A stretch of DNA of 22,258 nucleotides, taken from positions 1 to 22,258 of the forward strand of contig DRGT01000164.1 in the NCBI GenBank assembly GCA_011055585.1. The letters are read 5' to 3'. Positions 1 through 8,247 of the stretch are shown here, piece after piece. Each line of letters begins with the position of its first letter. Positions within the stretch are counted from its first letter, which is position 1. Both the position numbers and the translations under genes were made by a program. The notes under the pieces are model-generated. The model worked only from the letters and a program-made list of their open reading frames with translations. It searched no databases and was not told the origin of the DNA. The DNA is from Candidatus Nitrosopumilus sp. GTDB lineage: Archaea > Thermoproteota > Nitrososphaeria > Nitrososphaerales > Nitrosopumilaceae.

Positions 1-223
1 TCCCACAATTGTTCTTGCTGATGAGCCAACAGGAAATCTTGACTCTGTTACAGCTGGAATCATAATTCAACTCATGAAATCTATGGCTAAAAAACTGAAT
101 CAAACATTCATTGTAGTCACACATGAAAGAGAGCACTTTGGAGATGTAGACCGCGTAATCACGATTAAGGATGGTCGCGCATTTGAAGATGAAGAACCAA
201 GAAAAATGGAGGTTGCAGCATGA
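1..223 (+). CDS. ABC transporter ATP-binding protein, C-terminal end (partial, LolD/MacB type)
   Basis: This is the 3' end of a gene that begins before the window; the reading frame starts at base 2 and gives 73 residues plus TGA. The visible part carries the end of the Walker B motif (LADEPTGNLD, with the catalytic Glu), the D-loop Asp, and the H-loop His in VVTHERE. The EPTGNLD form is characteristic of the LolD/MacB/FtsE-type ATPases, which power export or lipoprotein/peptide handling rather than solute uptake. The stop overlaps the next gene's ATG (ATGA at 220-223), so the ATPase and the anchored extracellular protein downstream are probably co-translated parts of one system. The substrate cannot be told from this fragment. 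Confidence 0.9.
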   Translation, partial: PTIVLADEPTGNLDSVTAGIIIQLMKSMAKKLNQTFIVVTHEREHFGDVDRVITIKDGRAFEDEEPRKMEVAA

Positions 224-1515
224 TCAGATTTTCTTTAATCATATTGGCATTTTTTGTAATATCACCATTAATTGTATCGGATGTGTTTGCTCAAGTAGGA
301 TTTGGAGATTCTCCATTTGAGAGAAAATTTGGTGATGTAAAGTTTCTTGATGCGTATTTTGGAACGGAAGATGAAAAATTAGAGATAGACCCAGGAGACA
401 GAAACGTACCATTTACAGTAGTACTAGCAAACGTAGGAACGCAGGACATTACCGGAATTAGAGGACAGCTTTCACTGCCCTTTACATTTGGTTCAGCGGA
501 TGGCCCAGGTTCACTAATTGAGGCTGACAGCGATTCAAGCTCGCTTGCTGGCGAAACTTTTAGCTTAACATTTTTTGTTAACATAAGTAATCAGGCAGAC
601 ATCAAACAATATCCAGGTTCTGTAAAGGTAGATTATTCAAGATTAAGAGAATCTGGAGTAAGAAATGCATTTTTTGATTTTAATTTCAAGGTAACTGGTG
701 ATAGTATCATTAACATGCGTGCACTAGATCCATTTTTGATCTCATTAAAAACAAATCATGTTGTTATTGAAGTTGCTAATGACGGTACAGCACCAATCTC
801 TGGCGTGGATATCGTAGCACAAAACACTCAAACAGCAATATCATCTACTACAGCATCTGTAACAAATATTGAAAACGTTGTTATCTTAGACACAAACTGG
901 GACATTGGACATATTGATCCAGGTACTGCAAAATATCTTGAGGCTAATATTTACATTCCAGAAACACTAAAGGGAGTAACATTACGTGTTCCAATGGAAT
1001 TAACTTACTTTAATGCACATGGGGACCAACATACTATTTCTAGAATTGTTGACTTTTACATCATAGGACTAATTGATGCTAAAATTTATGATGTCAAAGT
1101 AATTGAATTATCAGGAAAACCAACCGTAATTGGAGAAATAATTAACGAAGGAAATGATGATGCATTATTTGGATTTGTTACACTAGAACCATTGGAAGGC
1201 TCTAACATTATAAAATCAACTCAATTTATTGATGAAATTGAAACAGACTCTCCTGTCCCATTTAATGCTCAAATAGAATTTGATGGAGAACCAAGATACG
1301 GTGAACATGATATTCGAATTACAGTTAGATACAAAGATGCACTACGAGATGAGCATTTTCTTACCTATGATACAACTGTATTCATTAATGATCCATCAAA
1401 AAATCAAGAATCTGAAATTGATTATTCTCAATTCCTAATAATACCTGTAATAGCTGGTGTAGGAATTTTTGCATTTTCACGAATTAGAAAGAAAAAACAC
1501 GAACAAGCAACCTAG
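220..1515 (+). CDS. Membrane-anchored extracellular protein with CARDB/NEW3-like beta domains (COG1361-like)
   Basis: The 431-residue protein has an N-terminal signal peptide (hydrophobic residues about 5-24, ending VFA-QVG), a long extracellular beta-rich region, and a C-terminal membrane helix (about residues 405-423) followed by the basic tail RIRKKKHEQ. The middle has repeated segments of the form 'VPFTVVLANVGTQDITGIRG' and 'VVIEVANDGTAPISGVDI', the pattern of CARDB/NEW3 domains found in archaeal COG1361 S-layer-like proteins. Its ATG overlaps the stop of the ABC ATPase by 4 bp, so it is probably the extracytoplasmic partner of that transporter. In related systems a MacB-like permease lies nearby; none is visible here, and it may lie upstream of the window. 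The precise role is unknown. Confidence 0.75.
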   Translation: MIRFSLIILAFFVISPLIVSDVFAQVGFGDSPFERKFGDVKFLDAYFGTEDEKLEIDPGDRNVPFTVVLANVGTQDITGIRGQLSLPFTFGSADGPGSLIEADSDSSSLAGETFSLTFFVNISNQADIKQYPGSVKVDYSRLRESGVRNAFFDFNFKVTGDSIINMRALDPFLISLKTNHVVIEVANDGTAPISGVDIVAQNTQTAISSTTASVTNIENVVILDTNWDIGHIDPGTAKYLEANIYIPETLKGVTLRVPMELTYFNAHGDQHTISRIVDFYIIGLIDAKIYDVKVIELSGKPTVIGEIINEGNDDALFGFVTLEPLEGSNIIKSTQFIDEIETDSPVPFNAQIEFDGEPRYGEHDIRITVRYKDALRDEHFLTYDTTVFINDPSKNQESEIDYSQFLIIPVIAGVGIFAFSRIRKKKHEQAT

Positions 1516-1568
1516 TATTCTAACCAACCTTTTGTTTTTATTTGTAGAATAGATGGAATCATTGTTAA

Positions 1569-2429
1569 TTGACAATAGACCCTCTTGAATTATTTCTGTG
1601 GACCTTTCGAAGAAATGAAAAAGACGTAGTAAATCTCTATGATTCACTTTCTGATGTGATGAGACTAGCAACAGGTGGTGACATGCTAAATTTTGGTTAC
1701 TGGACTAAAAATACAAAAAAACCAATTGATGCCCAAAATGAACTTTGCAAAATGTTTGGAGAGTTTTCAGATCTTAAATCAGCTACAAACATAATCGATA
1801 TTGGGAGTGGATTTTCTGCACCGGCGATTATATGGAAGACACAATTTAGTCCATTAGAAATTACTTGTGTAAACATAAACTTTAATCAATTAAAACAATC
1901 ATCATCTAGAATTAACGAATCAGAAAATTCAATTGATGGAATTAATCTTTTAAACTCTACATCAACATCTCTTCCTTTTCCAAACGAGTCAGTTGATAGG
2001 ATTTTGGCTCTAGAATCATTACAACATGTAAAACACTTGGAAAATTTTATTTCTGAATCAAAAAGAATTCTAAAAAAACATGGTATTTTAGCAATTGCAA
2101 TACCTGTTGTCACAAAAAAAATTACACCAATTATTGATCTTGGAATATTGTCAATGACATGGTCCTCAGAACATTATACAACTGATTACATCAAATTGCT
2201 CCTAATTGATAATGACTTTAAGATTTTAGAATTACAAAATATAGGTTCAATGGTCTATGATCCACTTACAAACTATTACATTAGAAACAGAGATGATATA
2301 AAAAATAAAATTCTATCAAAATATCCATCTTATGTCGAAAAAATTCTTTTCAAATCATTACAAAAAATAAAACAGCTTTCAGAAAAAAATGTCATAGATT
2401 ATGTTTTGATCAAGTGTGAAACACATTAG
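1569..2429 (+). CDS. Class I SAM-dependent methyltransferase
   Basis: This 286-residue soluble protein has the class I methyltransferase fold signature. SAM-binding motif I is NIIDIGSGFSAPA (about residues 74-86). An MLNFGYW segment about 35 residues before it is typical of the UbiE-related small-molecule methyltransferases. A motif IV/post-motif region follows: LALESLQHVKHLENF and then RILKKHGILAIAIPV. Family members methylate small molecules or lipids, but the substrate cannot be read from sequence. The start is a TTG at 1569, the only acceptable in-frame start before the first internal Met (residue 31). A T-rich TATA-like stretch (about 1533-1542) lies 27-36 bp upstream, which suits a leaderless transcript. 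The gene stands alone, with no overlap on either side. Confidence 0.8.
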   Translation: MTIDPLELFLWTFRRNEKDVVNLYDSLSDVMRLATGGDMLNFGYWTKNTKKPIDAQNELCKMFGEFSDLKSATNIIDIGSGFSAPAIIWKTQFSPLEITCVNINFNQLKQSSSRINESENSIDGINLLNSTSTSLPFPNESVDRILALESLQHVKHLENFISESKRILKKHGILAIAIPVVTKKITPIIDLGILSMTWSSEHYTTDYIKLLLIDNDFKILELQNIGSMVYDPLTNYYIRNRDDIKNKILSKYPSYVEKILFKSLQKIKQLSEKNVIDYVLIKCETH

Positions 2430-2507
2430 GTAAATTTTGATCACACATTTCTAAGTAAAAATTATGCGCATTTCTTAAAAGCGATTTTTTCAATAATACA
2501 TCATAAA

Positions 2508-3977
2508 ATGAAATTAGGAGCAATTCTAGTATTTTCTGTAATCACATTCATGATTGTGCCTGCTTATGGCGATGTAACCTCACTCAAAACAGACAAATCA
2601 ATCTATTCTATAGGCGACAAAATCGTTTTTTTGGGTACCTCTAATAATCCTGGAGAGTTAGTTCATGTAACTATTAAGAATACTTTTGGAAACACTGTGG
2701 AATTTAGAAGTGGATCTGTAAATAGTACCGGTCATTTTTCACTTGTTCCAATTACAGCAGATAAAAAAATATTTGATAAACCTGGAACCTTTGAAGTTAT
2801 AGCTTTTGGAAATACTCAACAATTTCAAAATGGAACAAGACTTACTCTTGATTTTTCTAATGATAAAATTACTGTACTTGGATTATTTGATCTTAAACTA
2901 AGTACAATTTCAAGCAAAAACGTAGATGAGGAAAAAACATTATCATTTACAGTTACTGTAACAGATTCTACAATTGAGGATACACAATTTAGTTTAGTGA
3001 ACAATCCACCTGGCACAACAATAAATCCCACAACGGGTCAATTCACGTGGACACCAAACGATGCTCAGGGAGGAATTACTTACACTTTTGATGTTGTAGT
3101 TAATGTAGGTGGATTGGAAGACAGACAAACTATAACAATTAATGTAATTGATATTCCACCTCCAGCACCAGCTCCAACTCCAGAGCCAACACCTGAACCA
3201 ACTCCAGAGTCAACACCTGAACCAAAAGAAACTGGTATTGCCCTATTTGTTGATGCAAAACAAGATCCTCAATACTATGTAGACAGATACAACAATGAAC
3301 AAAACTACAAAGACTGGTTTGACCAAAATTATCCAGAATATTCATCAATTTATGAAGCAGTTGGATTAGAAGAACCTAAATTAATACCAGCATTTGTTGA
3401 TGCAAAACAAGATCCTCAATACTATGTAGACAGATACAACAATGAACAAAACTACAAAGACTGGTTTGACCAAAATTATCCAGAATATTCATCAATTTAT
3501 GAAGCAGTTGGATTAGAAGAGCCAGTAATTAAAGAACCAGAATTTGGTGAATGTGGTGTTGGAACTAAACTAATTGATGGAGTTTGTGAAGTGGTAGTTA
3601 CTACAAGTGGAGGAGGATGCCTTATTGCAACTGCAGCATATGGTTCTGAACTTGCTCCACAAGTACAAATGCTAAGAGAAATCAGAGATAATTCACTCTT
3701 AGAAACAGAATCAGGTCAAACCTTTATGCAAGGATTCAACTCGTTCTACTATTCATTTAGTCCAACAATAGCTGATTATGAAAGGCAAAATCCAGTATTC
3801 AAAGAAGCAGTAAAACTAACAATTACTCCTCTTTTAGCCTCACTTTCTCTGCTAAATCACGTTGATATTGATTCAGAACAAGAAATGCTTGGTTATGGAA
3901 TCGGAATCATTCTAATGAATATCGGAATGTATTTTGTTGCACCTGCAATCGTGATTTTTAGAATCAAAAATCGTTAG
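2508..3977 (+). CDS. Large surface protein with Ig-like domain, duplicated 44-aa unit and CFI-box C-terminus
   Basis: The 489-residue protein is built from several modules. It has a signal peptide (residues 1-21, ending VPAYG-DV), then a beta-rich domain resembling macroglobulin/Ig domains. A putative Ig (He_PIG-like) segment with the signature NPTTGQFTWTP lies near residues 170-185. A Pro-Thr-Glu linker (about 218-240) is followed by two identical 44-residue units (about 247-290 and 296-339, with the core YYVDRYNNEQNYKDWFDQ). A Cys-containing segment, GECGVGTKLIDGVCE, precedes the CFI-box motif CLIATAAYGSELAPQ (Cys371). A C-terminal hydrophobic helix ends in RIKNR. CFI-box C-termini are common in Nitrososphaeria surface proteins and are suspected, not proven, to be an anchoring or processing signal. 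A TATA-like CTTAAAAG lies about 26-33 bp before the ATG. It probably sits on the cell surface; its partner is unknown. Confidence 0.75.
   Translation: MKLGAILVFSVITFMIVPAYGDVTSLKTDKSIYSIGDKIVFLGTSNNPGELVHVTIKNTFGNTVEFRSGSVNSTGHFSLVPITADKKIFDKPGTFEVIAFGNTQQFQNGTRLTLDFSNDKITVLGLFDLKLSTISSKNVDEEKTLSFTVTVTDSTIEDTQFSLVNNPPGTTINPTTGQFTWTPNDAQGGITYTFDVVVNVGGLEDRQTITINVIDIPPPAPAPTPEPTPEPTPESTPEPKETGIALFVDAKQDPQYYVDRYNNEQNYKDWFDQNYPEYSSIYEAVGLEEPKLIPAFVDAKQDPQYYVDRYNNEQNYKDWFDQNYPEYSSIYEAVGLEEPVIKEPEFGECGVGTKLIDGVCEVVVTTSGGGCLIATAAYGSELAPQVQMLREIRDNSLLETESGQTFMQGFNSFYYSFSPTIADYERQNPVFKEAVKLTITPLLASLSLLNHVDIDSEQEMLGYGIGIILMNIGMYFVAPAIVIFRIKNR
3245..3373 (+). repeat. Direct repeat, copy 1 (129 bp, exact)
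   Basis: This copy is identical base for base to 3392-3520, with a 147-bp (49-codon) offset, so the reading frame is kept. It encodes the acidic, aromatic-rich unit containing DPQYYVDRYNNE and YPEYSSIYEAVG. Zero synonymous differences over 129 bp suggests a recent duplication or active gene conversion. Confidence 0.95.
3392..3520 (+). repeat. Direct repeat, copy 2 (129 bp, exact)
   Basis: This is the second copy of the unit at 3245-3373. The copies diverge immediately outside the repeat (aacctaaa after copy 1, gccagtaa after copy 2). The 18-bp spacer between them encodes a short linker (EPKLIPA). Confidence 0.95.
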
Positions 3978-4012
3978 ATAATAATTATATTCCGTACCGC
4001 AAGTATCTGATC

Positions 4013-4396
4013 ATGTCATGGGGTGAAATCGAAGTTCCAAAGGAATTGCGAGAATTCATGCCAGATAAGGCTGAATTAACTAGACTTGGGCAAAAAAATG
4101 GCGCAAACAAACAGTATCGCCTTGGAAACTTGCACATTAGAGAATATGATGATAAATTTCTCGTACACACTGACAAAGTTGATCCAAGAAAGGATCCACT
4201 AGGACATTTAATTTATGATGCACCAGAAGTTCTCATTGGTTTAGCTTGCGCCGCATTTGGCGGCTCTAAGGTAGCAACAAGCATTTTCAAAAACAGTAAT
4301 AAAAAAAATTCAATGTTTTCTGGATTGGTTGCATCAATTCTTGCAGGTTATCTTGGTTATTCAGTTTCAAAAAAACTAAAAGATCTTCGAAGGTGA
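4013..4396 (+). CDS. Conserved hypothetical small membrane protein
   Basis: I do not recognise a named family. The 127-residue protein has a charged, soluble N-terminal half (about residues 1-70) and a hydrophobic C-terminal half. Two membrane or hairpin segments lie near residues 70-92 (VLIGLACAAFGGSKVATSIF) and 103-118 (FSGLVASILAGYLGYSV), and it ends in KKLKDLRR. The glycine-alanine-rich hairpin would leave both ends on the cytoplasmic side. A TATA-like AATTATAT lies about 22-30 bp before the ATG. Its TGA stop (4394-4396) is followed directly, in the same reading frame, by the UbiB-like gene, so the two may be co-transcribed. Confidence 0.65.
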   Translation: MSWGEIEVPKELREFMPDKAELTRLGQKNGANKQYRLGNLHIREYDDKFLVHTDKVDPRKDPLGHLIYDAPEVLIGLACAAFGGSKVATSIFKNSNKKNSMFSGLVASILAGYLGYSVSKKLKDLRR

Positions 4397-4399
4397 TTA

Positions 4400-5956
4400 A
4401 TCATAGACACATTTAGAACAATCAAGGTTGTCATCAAACTCATTCCCCTACTTTTAGCACTAAGAAAAGATCGACGTAACTGGGTAAAAAGCGAAGGAAA
4501 AGGAATTGATGAGGAAAAATACAGAAAAAATGCAAAAAAAGTTTTGAACACTTTCATTTCACTTGGTCCAGTTTACATTAAACTTGGTCAGTGGCTTTCA
4601 TCAAGAGCAGACATTTTACCACAACCATACATGGAAGAGCTTGCAAAACTACAGGATCAAGTGCCAGCGTCTTCTTTTGAAAATGTAAAACCAATTATTG
4701 AAAAAGATCTTGGACCAATAGAGCAAAAATTTGATTCAATTGAACATGATGCATTGTCTGGAGCATCATTAGGCCAAGTTTATCGCGGAAAGGTTGCAAA
4801 CCAACAAGTTGCTATAAAAGTAAAACGTCCTGGAATAGAAAAAATTGTCGAAGAAGATCTAAAAATTCTCAAAAAAATTCTTCCAACAGCACTAAAGTTT
4901 GTTGATCCAAACTTGAGATTTACTGCAAAAGCAATGCTTGCCCAATTTATTGAAACAATTCATGAAGAAATGGATTATACCAAAGAATTATCCAATCTAA
5001 AATCCATCAAAGAAAATCTTAAAGAATACGATAACGTCATTGTTCCTTCTGTTTTAGATGATCTTTCCTCAAAAAATGTGCTAACCATGGAGTATATTCC
5101 AGGTATCAAAATCACTAATGTTCAGGCTCTTGATGAGAAGGGAATTGACAGGCAAAAAATCGTAATCGACGTTCACAAAATCTTCTTTACAATGCTTTTG
5201 CGGGATTCAATTTTTCATGCAGACCCACATCCAGGGAACATCTCAGTTACAGATGATGGAAAACTGATTCTATATGACTATGGAATGGTTGGAAGACTGG
5301 ACAATGAAACAAGAATGAGATTAGTTCGACTCTATCTTGCTCTCCTTGAAAAAGATCCTCCCAGAACAGTAAATGCAATGGAACAGCTTGGAATGCTAGT
5401 TCCAGATTATAATAGAACTGCAATTGAAAGGGCAATTGAATTAACAGTTAGAGCAATGCACGGAAAAAAACCATCAGAGATGGAAGTTGAAGCATTAATG
5501 GAACTTGCAAATAAAACAATGAGTAGATTTCCATTTACTCTTCCAAAAAATCTTGCACTTTACATGAGAATGGCAACAATTGTTGAAGGAATTTACAAAA
5601 CACACAAGGTTGACTTCAAATTTGTCAAAGTATTAAAACAAATCCTTGAAGAAGAAGATCTAATCAAAGATGCTTACATTGAGGAGATAAAATATTTCTT
5701 TGAAAGATTTGCAAAGTCACTTGATGCAACAATCGCAATTGCTCCAGAACTAAAAAAATTCATTGATGAAAATAGATCCTTACAATTACTCTCATCAAAA
5801 CCCATATCAAATATTTTGTTATCAGGTAGCATATTGTCTTCAGCAATTTTTATTGGCTCTGCATTTTTGTATAGCACTAACGAAACTGCATCAATTACTG
5901 GAATGATTAGCTCTCTGGTGATGATGGGAATTTTTGTAATTTTTAGAAAAAGATAA
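4400..5956 (+). CDS. UbiB/ABC1/ADCK-family atypical kinase-like protein (non-canonical start)
   Basis: This belongs to the UbiB/ABC1/ADCK family of atypical protein-kinase-like ATPases, which act in isoprenoid quinone biosynthesis or membrane lipid homeostasis in bacteria and eukaryotes. Visible family marks are the KxGQ motif (KLGQWLSSRADILP), the Ala/Gly-rich loop GASLGQVYRG in place of a normal P-loop, the ATP lysine in VAIKVKRPG, the catalytic HADPHPGNI, and the metal-binding YDYGMVG. Two C-terminal hydrophobic helices (about the last 45 residues) would anchor it to the membrane. The first canonical start in frame is TTG at 4544, but the open frame runs back to 4397 and encodes 48 further family-like residues (IDTFRTIKVVIKL... 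up to the KxGQ region). I therefore place the start near ATC 4400 or ATA 4403, which is uncertain. With this start it is 518 residues, normal for the family. Confidence 0.85.
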   Translation: MIDTFRTIKVVIKLIPLLLALRKDRRNWVKSEGKGIDEEKYRKNAKKVLNTFISLGPVYIKLGQWLSSRADILPQPYMEELAKLQDQVPASSFENVKPIIEKDLGPIEQKFDSIEHDALSGASLGQVYRGKVANQQVAIKVKRPGIEKIVEEDLKILKKILPTALKFVDPNLRFTAKAMLAQFIETIHEEMDYTKELSNLKSIKENLKEYDNVIVPSVLDDLSSKNVLTMEYIPGIKITNVQALDEKGIDRQKIVIDVHKIFFTMLLRDSIFHADPHPGNISVTDDGKLILYDYGMVGRLDNETRMRLVRLYLALLEKDPPRTVNAMEQLGMLVPDYNRTAIERAIELTVRAMHGKKPSEMEVEALMELANKTMSRFPFTLPKNLALYMRMATIVEGIYKTHKVDFKFVKVLKQILEEEDLIKDAYIEEIKYFFERFAKSLDATIAIAPELKKFIDENRSLQLLSSKPISNILLSGSILSSAIFIGSAFLYSTNETASITGMISSLVMMGIFVIFRKR

Positions 5957-6349
5957 TCACTCTATTGAGATATCTCTTCCCTTTTTTGTAACAGGAATTA
6001 TAATTGTTAAAATTCCTTGGGAATATTTAGCAGAATTTACTTTTTCTTCTCCTTTTTTGATGTGAACTGGAAGTCTGATTTTTTTATCAATGACATTTGG
6101 TCTTTGATTGCAAATTAGATTGTCCTTTTTTTCACCTCTAGTATTTTTTTCAGCATTAATTGAAAGAATATTTCTATTGATTGACAGCTTGATGTTTTTT
6201 TTATCAAATCCAGGCATATCAATAATAATTGTAAGTTTTTTGTCATCAATTTCCATGTCCATTGGCGGAAGAACAAATTCGTAAAACTCTCTTGATTTGT
6301 TGCCAATTTCCCGCATCATTTCTTTTGCCATGTATTTCACTAGACCCAT
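5957..6349 (-). CDS. Small heat shock protein, Hsp20/alpha-crystallin family
   Basis: The 130-residue protein consists of a short N-terminal arm and one alpha-crystallin domain. It has the family pattern MDMEIDDKKLTIIIDMPGFDKKNIKLSI (positions 6271-6188), the strand RLPVHI, and the C-terminal strand GILTIIIPV, which serves as the IxI-type docking element. Such proteins hold unfolding proteins in the cytosol without ATP. It starts at ATG 6349, with a TATA-like TTTATAAC (6372-6379) 23-30 bp upstream. Its TGA (5957-5959) directly abuts the TAA of the converging UbiB-like gene, leaving no intergenic base. The family assignment is firm. The domain is slightly shorter than usual for the whole protein, which suggests a minimal N-terminal arm. 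Confidence 0.85.
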   Translation of the reverse strand: MGLVKYMAKEMMREIGNKSREFYEFVLPPMDMEIDDKKLTIIIDMPGFDKKNIKLSINRNILSINAEKNTRGEKKDNLICNQRPNVIDKKIRLPVHIKKGEEKVNSAKYSQGILTIIIPVTKKGRDISIE

Positions 6350-6371
6350 TTTGAAAAATTCTTCTTATTTA

Positions 6372-6379
6372 GTTATAAA
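6372..6379 (-). promoter_or_regulatory. TATA box of the Hsp20 gene
   Basis: TTTATAAC on the minus strand lies 23-30 bp before ATG 6349. The divergent tmk promoter (TTTTTAATT, 6391-6399) is 12 bp away, so the two genes share a 75-bp control region. Confidence 0.45.
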
Positions 6380-6424
6380 TTTTGATAGATTTTTAATTCC
6401 TCAAACGCCCTGTGAATACATCTC

Positions 6425-7006
6425 ATGATTATAGTAATTGAAGGCGGAGATCAGGCAGGAAAAAAGACACAATCTGAATTACTTGCAAAAGCACTACGAA
6501 AGAGAAAACTCAAAACAAAAATTTTCAGCTTTCCAGACTACAAAACCCCTGTTGGAAAAGAGATTAAAAAATTTCTGATGGGAAAAAGAAAACTTCCAGT
6601 CCAGGTAGTTCACTGTCTTTTAGCAGCAAACAGATGGGAAAAAGTCAAAGACATCAAAGATGCCATATCAAAAAATTCCGTTCTGATAATGAATAGATAC
6701 TACCAATCAAATCTTGTCTATGGTCTAGCAAATGGAATGAATTTAGTTTGGCTTGAAAATCTAGATGAAGGTTTACCAAAAGCTGATTTGGTAATTGTAC
6801 TTGATGTATCTCAAAAAGAAGCATTTGGTCGCAAAAAAACAAAGCGAGATGAATTTGAAAAAAACCGAGAATTTTCAAGAAAAATTTCCAAAGCATACAG
6901 GCAGCTAGCAAAGAAAAAGCATTGGAAAATTGTTGATGCTTCTAAAACAAAACAAAAGGTTCACCAAGACATCATGAAGATCTTTGCAAAAAAAACTAGG
7001 GCATGA
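6425..7006 (+). CDS. tmk: Thymidylate kinase (dTMP kinase)
   Basis: This 193-residue P-loop kinase should convert dTMP and ATP to dTDP and ADP for DNA synthesis. The P-loop is EGGDQAGKKT (residues 6-15), and FPDYKTPVG (about 36-44) matches the nucleoside-binding FPRE/TP region. LLAANRWE is the usual helix of the dTMP site, and the C-terminal LID-like segment is Lys/Arg rich (FGRKKTKRDEFEKNREF). Two residues depart from the common bacterial form: GKK replaces GKS/GKG in the P-loop, and NRYYQSN (residues 90-96) stands where DRY/DRF is usual. The gene opens a three-gene operon with an HD phosphohydrolase and UMP kinase, which supports a nucleotide role. A T-rich TTTTTAATT (6391-6399) about 27-34 bp upstream is the likely promoter. 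Confidence 0.85.
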   Translation: MIIVIEGGDQAGKKTQSELLAKALRKRKLKTKIFSFPDYKTPVGKEIKKFLMGKRKLPVQVVHCLLAANRWEKVKDIKDAISKNSVLIMNRYYQSNLVYGLANGMNLVWLENLDEGLPKADLVIVLDVSQKEAFGRKKTKRDEFEKNREFSRKISKAYRQLAKKKHWKIVDASKTKQKVHQDIMKIFAKKTRA

Positions 7007-8247
7007 AAAAAACTCATCTAGATATCATTGATCCAATTCATGATTTTATCAGAGTTTCAGGGCCTGAACTAAAAATTATTGATAATCCAATCTTTCAAAG
7101 ATTACGAAGAATACGACAACTTTCAGGAGCTCATCTAACTTATCCTGGAGCACAGCACACAAGATTTGAGCATTCACTTGGTGTGATGCACATTTCAGGA
7201 CAAGCCGGACAAGCATTACAAGAAAAAGGAATTTTAAAAAAAGACGATATTGAAAATCTACGTCTAGCAGCTTTACTTCATGACATTGGTCATGGACCAT
7301 TCTCTCATCTTTTTGAAGAAGTGTTACAAGAAAAAAGGAAAATCTCTCATGAAGAAATTGGCAAAAGAATTATTTTGAAAACAGAGATAGGAGATTCACT
7401 TTCTAAATCAGGTTATGATAAAAAATTCATTACCAAACTTGCATTTGGAGATTCAAAATTACAATTCATGAATGAAATAATCTCTGGTGTGCTAAGTGCA
7501 GATATGATGGATTATCTCTTGCGTGATGGTTACTATACAGGTGCAGAGCATGCAAAAATTGATCATAAACGATTAACACAATCACTCGAAGTTTATCAAA
7601 AAAAACTTGCACTAGAAAAATCTGCATTGTATTCTTTTGAGTCAATGATGCATTCTCGTTATCAAATGTTCAAGGCTGTGTATTTTCACAAAACTGTTCG
7701 TTCTGCAGAAGTTATGTTGCTTGAGTCAATGAGGCTAGCTGATGAGGAGCTAGGATTGACCTCATTAAATTTGATAGACTATGTAGAGCTAACAGATGAA
7801 TCTGTTCTATTGAAACTGCTTTCTTTGTCTGGTAGAACCAGTGAACTAAGAAGAGCAAAGAAAATCGCAGAAGACTACCAAAACCGCCAACTTCTAAAAT
7901 GTGTCTTTGAAAGAATTCTAACAAACAAAGCCAAACTTGGAAAAATGAAAACAAGTCAATTAAGGAAAAAGATTTCAAAAAAATCCAGAGTCAATGAAAA
8001 TGAGATATTTATTGATAGTTCTATCACTTCATCGCTTCCATTGGCGCCATCAAAAAAAGAATTACAATCAATTATTCTTGTTACAAGAGATTCAAGCAAA
8101 CGACACGCCGAAAAAATTCCCATCTCAAAAATTCCCTTGGTTTCTCAAATGTCTGGATTTATGAACATTCTCAGAGTTTACACAACAAACAAGAATAGAA
8201 AAAAAGTTGAAATTGCAGCCAAATCAATCCTTGGTGGTTTAAAGTGA
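7003..8247 (+). CDS. HD-domain phosphohydrolase, SAMHD1/dGTPase-like (COG1078)
   Basis: This 414-residue protein has the metal-binding HD tetrad: His57 in FEHSLGVMH, His93-Asp94 in [12 protein letters not shown], and Asp167 in [15 protein letters not shown]. These motifs and the N-terminal [20 protein letters not shown] match the COG1078 family, which includes SAMHD1 and bacterial dNTP triphosphohydrolases that remove triphosphate from dNTPs. Its ATG overlaps the tmk stop (ATGA, 7003-7006), and its own stop overlaps the UMP kinase start. It therefore sits between two nucleotide kinases, where it could balance dNTP pools; this role is inference. Other COG1078 members have unknown substrates. 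The C-terminal third (about 290-414) is Lys rich and not recognisable to me. Confidence 0.85.
   Translation: MKKTHLDIIDPIHDFIRVSGPELKIIDNPIFQRLRRIRQLSGAHLTYPGAQHTRFEHSLGVMHISGQAGQALQEKGILKKDDIENLRLAALLHDIGHGPFSHLFEEVLQEKRKISHEEIGKRIILKTEIGDSLSKSGYDKKFITKLAFGDSKLQFMNEIISGVLSADMMDYLLRDGYYTGAEHAKIDHKRLTQSLEVYQKKLALEKSALYSFESMMHSRYQMFKAVYFHKTVRSAEVMLLESMRLADEELGLTSLNLIDYVELTDESVLLKLLSLSGRTSELRRAKKIAEDYQNRQLLKCVFERILTNKAKLGKMKTSQLRKKISKKSRVNENEIFIDSSITSSLPLAPSKKELQSIILVTRDSSKRHAEKIPISKIPLVSQMSGFMNILRVYTTNKNRKKVEIAAKSILGGLK

Noticed and set aside
3161..3226. Short repeats in CCAACTCCAGAGCCAACACC as a possible CRISPR or regulatory repeat.
   Set aside because: It is codon-periodic sequence for a Pro-Thr-Glu linker, without spacers of constant length.
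3139..3348. Minus-strand open frame over the Pro/Thr/Glu linker and first repeat of the surface protein.
   Set aside because: The low-complexity Leu/Val/Gln product is what the complementary strand of a PTPEP repeat gives.
4544..5956. Start of the UbiB-like protein at TTG 4544.
   Set aside because: Open, family-like coding sequence continues upstream to 4397, and this start would drop 48 residues of the conserved N-terminal region; kept only as a fallback.
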